From positions 62,001-126,000 of the forward strand of contig CAVTOR010000005.1 of NCBI GenBank assembly GCA_963736235.1: a DNA stretch of 64,000 nt, in the 5' to 3' direction. Positions 57,405 to 64,000 of this stretch are shown piece after piece. The stretch is from CAVORB01 sp963736235 (GTDB taxonomy: Bacteria; Pseudomonadota; Gammaproteobacteria; Chromatiales; Chromatiaceae). The position numbers and the translations under genes were made by a program. The notes under the pieces were generated by a model. The model was not told the origin of the DNA, searched no databases, and was given only the letters and a program-made list of their open reading frames with translations. Position 1 is the stretch's first letter. Every line of letters begins with the position of its first letter.

Positions 57405-58480
57405 TCAGTCTGCGTCCTTCCGCGAGCCGATGCCGTGCTCGCGGGCGAAGTCGAGCATGCGCTGGATGGGCAGGACCGCGCGCTCCCGGATCGCTGGGTC
57501 GATGTGGATCTCCTGATCGCCGTCGAGCAGAACCTGCTCCAGGTTCTGCAGGGCGTTCATGGCCATCCAGGGGCAGTGGGCGCAGCTCTCGCAGGTGGCG
57601 CCGTCGCCGGCGGTGGGCGCGGCGATGAGCTTCTTGTCCGGGGCGAGCTGGTGCATCTTCCAGAAGATGCCCTCGTCGGTGGCGACGATGAACTCCTCGT
57701 TCGGCATCTCGGCGACCGCCTTGATGAGCTGGGTGGTGGAGCCCACCACGTCGGCCTGGTCGACGACCTCGTCCGGCGATTCCGGGTGGACCAGCACCGC
57801 GGCGTCCGGGTGCAGCCGGCGCAGCGCGTTCCAGGGCGAAGCCCTTGAACTCCTCGTGCACGACGCAGGCCCCGGGCCACAGCAGCATGTCGGCGCCGGT
57901 GATCCGCTCCACGTAGTGCCCCAGGTGCTTGTCCGGCGCCCACAGGATCTTCTCGCCCTGCGCGTGCAGGTGCTTCGACGACCGGCAGGGCGATGCTGGA
58001 GGTGACCACCCAGTCGGAGCGGGCCTTCACCGCGGCGCTGGTGTTGGCGTAGACCACCACCGTGCGGTCCGGGTGCTGGTCGCAGAAGGCGGAGAAGGCG
58101 TCCGCCGGGCAGCCCTCGTCCAGGGAGCAGGTGGCGGCCAGGTCCGGCATCAGCACCCGCTTCTCCGGATTCAGGATCTTGGCCGTCTCGCCCATGAAGC
58201 GCACGCCGCAGACCACCAGGGTGGCGGCGTGGCTCTCGCTGCCGAAGCGGGCCATTTCCAGCGAATCGGCCACGCAGCCCCCGGTCTCCTCGGCCAGTTC
58301 CTGCAGGTCGCCGTCCGTGTAGTAGTGGGCCACCAGCACCGCGTCCTGCTCCGCCAGCAGGCGCTTGATGCGCGCCTTCAGGCTCTCCTTTTCGTCGTCG
58401 GCGAGGGTCGGCCATTGCGGGTGCTTGGGGACCTTGATCGCCAGCTGGTCGAGGGCTTCGGGGTGGGCGATGGACATCAT
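57405..58480 (-). CDS. nadA: Quinolinate synthase NadA (frameshifted)
   Basis: About 358 residues. NadA condenses iminoaspartate with dihydroxyacetone phosphate to quinolinate using a [4Fe-4S] cluster; the three Cys are seen in LAATCSLDEGCPADAF, LLWPGACVVHEEF and GATCESCAHCPWM. Other conserved parts are VLVAHYYTDGDLQELAEETG, GVRFMGETAKILNPEK and VYANTSAAVKARSDWVVTS. Jumps near 57980 and 57830 (at least three in total) displace the middle. Start ATG 58480 is followed by a second Met. It lies 12 bases after the Nudix/NrtR gene. Confidence 0.93.
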
Positions 58481-58492
58481 GGTTTCTCCGGG

Positions 58493-59190
58493 TCAGCGGA
58501 TGACGTCGACCCGGTCGCGGTGCTTGAGCCGGTAGACCGCTGGCCGGACGGTGCCGTCCGCGCCTGCGCAGCTCCCCGGTCTCCTCGATCTGCTCCAGCG
58601 CCAGGGCCCATTTGCGGAAGTTGCGCTTGTCGAGCTCGGCGTCCACCAGGGTCTCGTAGATCTCCTGCAGCTCGCTCAGGGTGAAGGTGTCGGCAGGAAC
58701 TGGAACGCGATGGTGGAGTAGTCGAGCTTCGCCACCAGGCGCTCGTGGGCGGTGCTGATGATCTCGTCGTGATCGAAGGCCAGAGGCGGCAGGTCCGCGA
58801 CCGGGAACCAGGCCGCCTCGGCGGCGTCGCTCGCGGGCTTGCAGGGCGAGCTTTCCGAGGGCACCAGGGCGTAGTAGGCGACGCTGATGACCCGCTCCCG
58901 CGGGTCGCGTCCGGGACGGCCGAAGGTATAGAGCTGCTCGAGATAGACGCCGCGCGACGCCGGTCTCTTCCTCCAGCTCCCGTGTGGCGCAGACGTTCCA
59001 GATCCTCGTCGATGTCGAGAAAGCCGCCGGGCAGGGCCCAGTGCCCTCGAATGGCTCGCCGCCGCGGCGGATGAGCAGGAGCTGCAGACGCCGCCTCACG
59101 GATGGTGAACACCACCACGTCGGTGGTGACCGCCGGATGCGGATAGGGGTAGCAGTAGGGTCCCGATGCCTGGTTCTCGGTCGCGCTCAT
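58493..59190 (-). CDS. Nudix protein with C-terminal winged helix, NrtR-like (frameshifted)
   Basis: About 232 residues. An N-terminal Nudix domain has (after correction) HWALPGGFLDIDEDLE and a following RELEEETG, so the Nudix box looks complete. The C-terminal part (TFTLSELQEIYETLVDAELD, KRNFRKWALALEQIEETGEL) matches the winged helix of NrtR regulators, which sense ADP-ribose and repress NAD genes. The adjacent nadA makes an NAD-control role likely. Intact catalysis would also allow ADP-ribose hydrolase activity. At least six frame jumps lie between 59070 and 58560. Confidence 0.78.
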
Positions 59191-59253
59191 GGGCCAAGAA
59201 ATGGTGTCGCGGATACACGAAGTCAATCGGTGCAAGCGTCGATCGGCCGCCGG

Positions 59254-60157
59254 TCACAGCCAGGCCGCGCCCCGCACCCCGCCGGAATCTCCGTGCGCGG
59301 GCGGGCGCAGGTTGACGCCTCGCGCCGTCGCAGAAGAGGTGCTCGTCTGATGAGCTCGGGCAGCCCGCGCATAGAGTCGCTCGAGCTTCGACAATCCGCC
59401 GCCGAGCACGATGACGTCCGGATCGAGGATGTTGACCACGCTCGGCGAGAGCAGCGGGCCATGCGGTCCTCGTAGCGCGCGAGGGCGGCTTCGGCTTCCG
59501 GTCGCCGGTGGCCGCGGCGGCGGCAATGATCCGGTGGCGAGAGCGCGCGCCCGGTTGCGCGCCGGAAGTCCGCCGCCAGCCCCGGTCCGGAAAGGAAGGT
59601 CTCGATGCAGCCGCGCTTGCCGCAGTAGCAGGCCGGACCGGGCAGCTCGCGAGAGTTCCGGCCAGGGCAGGGGATTATGTCCCCACTCACCGGCGATACG
59701 GTTGGGTCCGGAGATCAGCCGGCCGTCGACCACGACGCCGCCGCCGGTGCCGGTGCCGATGATGACGCCGAAGACGCAGCGCGCCCCTCTGCCGGCACCG
59801 TCCACCGCCTCGGAAAGGGCGAAGCAGTCGGCGTCATTGGCCAGCCGAACCGGCCGTTGCAGCGTCTCGCTCAGGTCCCGGTCCAGCGGTCTGGCCGTTG
59901 AGCCAAACCGAGTTGGCGTTGCGCATGCGCCCGCTGAACGGAGAGAGCGAGCCGGGCGTGCCGACGCCGACGCTGCCACGTGCGCCGAGTTCGGACTCCA
60001 AGCCGCGCACCAGGTCGGCAATGGTACGCAGGGTCCTGGCGTAGTCGTTGCGCGGCGTCGGCACGCGGTGGCGGGCGAGGGTGCGGCCGGCGTCGTCCAG
60101 GGCAATGACCTCGATCTTGGTCCCGCCCAGGTCGACGCCGATGCGGATGGCGCGCAC
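59254..60157 (-). CDS. ROK family sugar kinase (frameshifted)
   Basis: About 300 residues. It opens at GTG 60157 with RIGVDLGGTKIEVIALDD, the phosphate-1 loop of ROK kinases. Further marks are GVGTPGSLSPFSG, RLANDADCFALSEAVDGAG, GVIIGTGTGGGVVVDGRL, AGEWGHNPLPW and the zinc site CYCGKRGCIETF. The tail, after correction, shows VVNILDPDVIVLGGGLSKLE. Fructokinase, N-acetylglucosamine kinase or glucokinase are all possible. At least five jumps break the second half. It starts 9 bases after the dynamin-like gene. Confidence 0.88.
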
Positions 60158-60166
60158 CGGATCAGG

Positions 60167-61640
60167 TCAGGCGCGATCTGCCCCCTCGGCCGGCTTCTCG
60201 TTGACCGCTGCCAAGCTCTCGCCCGAGGGATTGGTGAAGCGGTCGTTGAGGGTCTGCACGTAGAGGTTGGCGTCCTCGCGGATCTTGTGCAGGCGGCGTC
60301 TTGCGCCGCCGCCCCCAGCCGGCGGGCGAGCGTGCGAAAATGGAGCGCCAGGAACTGGTGTTGCGCAGGAAGGCGGTCATGAGGTCGCCGCGCAGATCCT
60401 CCTTCGCCGCCTCCTTGCGCAGTGATCGAAGCAGGCTCTTCGCCGCCAGGTTGCGGATACCGAAATGGATCGCGGCGGCCAGGGCGGCAAGGATGGCGAG
60501 CAAGAGCGTAATCTCCAGACCCTCCAGCCAGGCTGGCTGATAACTCAGGCCTTTCCAATGGCCAGCCGGGATGCTCCAGGTCAGGAAGGCCGCGAGTAAG
60601 CCGCCGAAGACGATGCCGTCGCCCGCCAGGGTGCGGATGCGCCAGCGTCGGATCGCGCGGGTCAGGAAAGGTACGCCGCGCTCCTCGATATCCTTGGCGG
60701 TCTTGTCCACGGCGCCGACGATCCGGTAGGCGCGCTCGACCTCGACCTCCTGCATGCGCCGATGGATCTCGCCCAGGTCCTCGTCGCGCTTCTTTTCGAA
60801 CCGGCGGCGCTTGGCCTCGTCGTCGATGGGCGTGGCGGCGTCCGGGTTGTAGATGGTGTAGAAGCGCCCGGCGGTCAGGCCCTCCTCGCCCAGGGCGCGC
60901 TGCCAGGCGGCGACCACGTCCTCCGGGTTGTCCTCCCGTGCGGCGGTGTCGAGCTGGTTGAGGATGAAGAGGAACTTGCCGGAGTCGGCGCGGTTGATGG
61001 TGTCCGCGACCAGGTGCCGGAGGGTGTCGCGCATGGCTCCGGGCTCCGGGTGGCGGGCGTCGAAGAACACCAGCACCAGGTCCGAGAGATCGATGATGTG
61101 GTCCGTGATGCGCAGGGTCGCGGTGCGCTGGGCATCGGCGTCGAATCCAGGGGAGTCGATCAGGATCTTGCCGCGCAGCCGTTCGCTGGGGCAGGTCTTG
61201 AGCTGGAGGTAGGCGTCGATGCGCTCGCCCTCGCCATTGGCGACCAGGTCGATGTCTTTGGAGATCTGATAGAGGGGGAAGCGCGGATCCGAGTCGAGGG
61301 CGACTCCGGGCAGGGCGTGCCCGGTGGCCTCGCGGCTGTAGCAAATGACGGTGAAGTGGTCGTCCACGGCCTGATTGCCCGTGCGCTGAACCTTGTGTCC
61401 GAGGAAGGAGTTGATGAAGCTCGATTTGCCGGCGGAGAAGATACCAAGAACGGAAATCAGCGGCCACCAGGGGATCTGGGTGGCGAACGACTGGTCTTTT
61501 GTCAGGAGGCCCATGCCGTAGGCTACGCGGTCCAGGGCGCGGAAGCTCTGGACCGTGCTCAGGAGCACGGGATTCTCCTGGGCGAGGTGTGTCTCCAGGT
61601 TCTTCAGTCGTTGCTCGACGACATCAGCGGCAAGGTGCAT
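60167..61640 (-). CDS. Dynamin-like GTPase with membrane segments
   Basis: About 491 residues. The GTPase domain begins WPLISVLGIFSAGKSSFINS (P-loop), continues with KILIDSPGFDADAQRTATLR (DxxG) and FLFILNQLDTAARED (N-Q-L-D in place of NKxD). Two hydrophobic helices (about residues 345-370 and 390-415) lie toward the C-terminus. Bacterial dynamin-like proteins remodel or protect membranes. ATG 61640 has AGGAGG upstream. One frame jump near 60350 displaces the last 60 residues; after it the protein ends SLAAVNEKPAEGADRA. First gene of the leftward set with ROK, Nudix and nadA. Confidence 0.82.
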
Positions 61641-62319
61641 TGATCCCCTCCTAATGGGTTGCGGGTCGATTTTCAGTTCTCGGGTGCCGAAAGATCGCGT
61701 TCCGGCGTCGCTCGCGCATCTGCGGTCAGCGTATCCTCGCATCACGCGGTTGTCTGCCACCCGGCTTGAAGCGGAGATAGGCTCGAGCGCTCCCGAACAC
61801 GCCAAATCAGGCACGGCACCAGGGCTTTTTCCCTGCGCGCTGGGGTAGCGCGCTCGCCCCATGCCGAGTGCTCCCCGCCGCACTCACCCGCCTCGCCGGG
61901 ATGGCGGCGATGGGTGGGGTGGCCGCCACGAAAGTGCGGGGATGGTATACCCATCGCCTTTGGGAAGGTAGTCTCATGACGCGCGCCCTCGTCGCGTATA
62001 ATCACCACTCCCGGGAGGTGGCAATGCGAGTCGTGGAAGAGGTTTGGGGGGCGTGTGGTGCCTAGCGGCGGCCCTTTGCCGATGGTTCTGGAAGCCCATT
62101 AGGTTTCTGATTTATCAGCAATAATCTCTGTTTCCGCTTGAAATAATATTGCCAATTGGTGATAATCCGCGTTTGTCGCAACCCTGGTCATAAGAGAATT
62201 TTATTGGGCGAGGGTCGGCGTTCGCCGCGCCTTTCGGCGCGGGCCCGGTGCGACGCGCGTTCCAGGCCCGGTCGGTGGTTGAGGTCGATCTTTCAACAGG
62301 CAAAAACCTTCAGGTGGCT
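61641..62319. other. Intergenic region upstream of the efflux operon
   Basis: This gap contains a 7-bp hairpin (61836-61842 with 61848-61854), a dyad GATGG-TATAC-CCATC at 61941-61955 (possible operator), a TATAAT at 61997-62002, a short leader-like ORF (62024-62065), an AT-rich patch (62100-62210), and a hairpin CCGCGCC/GGCGCGG at 62225-62242. No protein gene of family type is seen. The series promoter, short peptide, hairpin, efflux gene is suggestive of attenuation but unproven. Confidence 0.5.
62024..62065 (+). CDS. Possible 13-residue leader peptide
   Basis: ATG 62024 is preceded by GGGAGG five bases away and lies 21 bases after a TATAAT. It encodes MRVVEEVWGACGA and stops at TAG 62063-62065. 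It could be a regulatory leader for the downstream efflux genes, or a chance ORF. No homology can be claimed for so short a peptide. Confidence 0.28.
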   Translation: MRVVEEVWGACGA

Positions 62320-63471
62320 ATGCCCATGGCAATTCCAGTAAATCGCGGCTGGGTCGCGGCGACCCTGATTTTGGTGGCCAGCGCCGGCGCCGCTGCGCCG
62401 ACCGACAACGAGTTCGTCGTGAAGCAGGCGGAAGGTGCGCCGACGGTGTCGGTGGGCGGAACCGTGATCCCCTATAAGGAGGTCACCCTGGCCGCACAGC
62501 TGCCGGGGCGGGTCAAGTTCCTCGCCGGTATCGAGGGCGACTCGTTCAAGAAGGACGATCTTCTGGTCTCGATCGACGATCGCGAGCTCCTCGCCAACCG
62601 TCAGGCCCTGATCGCCCAGATGCAATCCGCGGATGCCACGCTGCGAAACGCCGGAATCCAGTACAGTCGTGAGCTCTTCGCTCCCCGTTCACGCACGCCC
62701 CCGGGCGGCATGGCGATTCCCAATCTCTTCGATCAGATGTTTACCCGCCCGATGGAGGACTTCATCGGCGAGCGTTCCCGGGGCGCCGAGTTGTCGGCGG
62801 ATCTTTACTCGTCCGGCACACAGGTCGAGCAAGCCCGCAGCGCCATGATGCGCCTGCAGGCCGAACTGCAGGCCCTGGATTCGAAGCTGCGGGACGCGCG
62901 GAGCATCGCTCCCTTCGATGGGGTGATCGTGAAGAAATTCATCGAGGTGGGCGACACGGTGCAGCCCGGCCAGCCGTTGCTGAACTACGCCGACGTCGAG
63001 TACCTCCAGGTCGAGGTAGACCTGCCGGCCCGACTGCGTCCCGGCCTGCGTGAGGGCATGATGATCCACGCCGAGCTCGACGTGAATCATCGGCGGGTGC
63101 CGGTGCGCGTGGCCCAGGTATTCCCCATGGCCGACCCCCAGCGCCACACGGTCAAGGTCAAGTTCGATCTTCCGGTGGGCACCTCGCAGCCCGGTGAGTA
63201 TGCCAAGGTGCTGGTGCCGGACTTCAACGCGCCGGCCCGCGCAAACCCCGTAATCCCCGCGTCGGCCATCCGCTACAACGGCAGCCTTCCGGGCGTCTAC
63301 GTGCTGGACGATCAGGGGGGCGCGCAACTGCGTCTGATCCGGGTGGGTGAGCCCGTCCCGGGCGGCCTGATCACGGTTCTGAGCGGCTTGCGTCCGGGTG
63401 AGCGCATCCTGGCCGATCCGCCCGCCGGCATAGCCGCAGGCTGGTCGACGCAGTCCGACGCACAACGCTGA
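62320..63471 (+). CDS. RND efflux periplasmic adaptor (MFP family)
   Basis: About 383 residues. An N-terminal signal (MPMAIPVNRGWVAATLILVA) is followed by the lipoyl-like half VGGTVIPYKEVTLAAQLPGR, a coiled-coil hairpin (about residues 95-185), the second lipoyl half SIAPFDGVIVKKFIEVGDTV, a beta-barrel and a membrane-proximal domain. Adaptors join an inner-membrane RND pump to an outer-membrane channel. ATGs at 62320 and 62326 are both possible. It lies 88 bases before the pump gene, so they form an operon. Substrates are unknown. Confidence 0.9.
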   Translation: MPMAIPVNRGWVAATLILVASAGAAAPTDNEFVVKQAEGAPTVSVGGTVIPYKEVTLAAQLPGRVKFLAGIEGDSFKKDDLLVSIDDRELLANRQALIAQMQSADATLRNAGIQYSRELFAPRSRTPPGGMAIPNLFDQMFTRPMEDFIGERSRGAELSADLYSSGTQVEQARSAMMRLQAELQALDSKLRDARSIAPFDGVIVKKFIEVGDTVQPGQPLLNYADVEYLQVEVDLPARLRPGLREGMMIHAELDVNHRRVPVRVAQVFPMADPQRHTVKVKFDLPVGTSQPGEYAKVLVPDFNAPARANPVIPASAIRYNGSLPGVYVLDDQGGAQLRLIRVGEPVPGGLITVLSGLRPGERILADPPAGIAAGWSTQSDAQR

Positions 63472-63559
63472 TCCGCAGTACCCGGCGCGCTGGACCGATC
63501 TGGTTTGGCGCGTCTATCCCCTTCATCGCGATCCAGGCCGGACGTTTGTAGGTTGAGTC

Positions 63560-64000
63560 ATGAACCAAGACGAGACCCTGCCCCCTCCTGAGGGGCAGGC
63601 GCCCAAGCTTTCGGATGAGAATCTCGGCATCGCCGGGCGCACCGCCAGATTCTTTATCCGCTCCCCCCTCTCCCCTCTGTTCTACGTGGCCATGCTCCTG
63701 ATGGGGCTGCTCGGTCTGGTGATGACCCCGCGCCAGGAGGATCCTCAGATCTCCGTGCCCATGGTCGACATCATGGTGCAGTACCCGGGGGCGTCCGCCC
63801 AGCAGGTCTCCAGCCTCGCGATGCAGCCGCTGGAGCGCATCATGAGCGAGATCCCGGGGGTCAAGCACGTCTATTCCGCCGCCGAGCGCAACCAGGGCAT
63901 CGTTACCGTCGAGTTCGACGTGGGCGAGCAGATGGGACCGTCGCTGGTGAAGGTGAACGATAAGATCGCCTCCAACATGGACAAGATACCGCCAGGGGTT
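63560..64000 (+). CDS. RND efflux transporter (AcrB-like), 3' end outside window
   Basis: 147 codons from ATG 63560 to the window edge, without a stop. It begins MNQDETLPPPEGQAPKLSDE, then a first membrane helix (FYVAMLLMGLLGLVMTPR) and the porter-domain opening DPQISVPMVDIMVQYPGASA, MQPLERIMSEIPGVKHVYSA, all typical of RND pumps. The rest (about 900 residues) is outside. It follows the adaptor gene and probably belongs to the same operon. Confidence 0.9.
   Translation, partial: MNQDETLPPPEGQAPKLSDENLGIAGRTARFFIRSPLSPLFYVAMLLMGLLGLVMTPRQEDPQISVPMVDIMVQYPGASAQQVSSLAMQPLERIMSEIPGVKHVYSAAERNQGIVTVEFDVGEQMGPSLVKVNDKIASNMDKIPPGV

Overview
The window is high-GC bacterial chromosome from a gammaproteobacterium. 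The best support is gene order. It carries secA with an M23 peptidase gene and a dciA-like gene, zapD-yacG, yebC-ruvC-ruvA, the run pncC-thpR-recA-recX-alaS-lysC-csrA-tRNA-Ser(GCT), and a complete minor-pilin operon fimT-pilV-pilW-pilX-pilY1-pilE. Flavocytochrome c sulfide dehydrogenase genes (fccA, fccB) beside a tetraheme NapC/NrfH-type cytochrome indicate sulfide oxidation. A Chromatiales/Ectothiorhodospiraceae-like sulfur oxidiser is my inference; the genus cannot be set from this sequence.

Layout. 1-6.6 kb: dciA (partial), M23 peptidase, secA, argJ, MutT-ThiE fusion. 6.6-12.3 kb: yacG and zapD (minus), an AMP/thymidine phosphorylase coupled to a PRPP-synthetase-like gene, yebC, ruvCA. 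12.3-15.3 kb: four minus-strand genes (Fe/2OG oxygenase, CreA, protoporphyrinogen-oxidase-like flavoprotein, an uncharacterised repeat-tailed protein). 15.3-18.2 kb: a secreted Gly-Asp-Ser repeat protein behind two CRP-like sites, a prepilin and a small membrane protein. 18.2-33 kb: mostly intact single genes (zapE, ubiG, a ferredoxin-reductase fusion, an AarF/UbiB kinase, larE, a phosphoribosyltransferase, a P2-type cation ATPase, a cupin, pncC). 33-40 kb: the recA-to-tRNA block. 41-48 kb: minor pilins, with a perfect CRP-type palindrome upstream. 48-51 kb: clpB behind a sigma-32-like promoter. 51-53.4 kb: small secreted or Cys-containing proteins, an FGE/SUMF1-fold protein and a c-type cytochrome. 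53.4-57.1 kb: fccB, fccA, ankyrin protein and NapC-type cytochrome, all transcribed leftward. 57.4-61.6 kb: a leftward operon of dynamin-like GTPase, ROK kinase, NrtR/Nudix protein and nadA. 62.3-64 kb: the start of an RND efflux operon, cut by the window end.

A dominant technical feature is dense single-base frameshifts, nearly all apparent insertions. They sit in patches at about 1.6-4.7, 33.3-38.7 and 53.9-60.4 kb, and more thinly at 41.0-46.6 kb. They break essential genes (secA, recA, alaS, lysC) many times each, while 5.6-33.0 kb is almost clean. I read them as uncorrected sequencing or assembly errors. Affected genes are annotated as single genes over their full span.

Most notable observations: (i) perfect or near-perfect CRP/Vfr-type palindromes upstream of both the Gly-Asp-Ser surface-protein/prepilin locus and the minor-pilin operon, suggesting one cAMP-dependent surface-appendage regulon; (ii) an fcc cluster with a membrane tetraheme cytochrome and an exported ankyrin protein; (iii) an AMP phosphorylase/PRPP-synthetase-like pair that may recycle nucleotides; (iv) nadA next to an NrtR-like regulator; (v) a 38-bp dispersed repeat with an internal dyad in two intergenic regions 10.9 kb apart.
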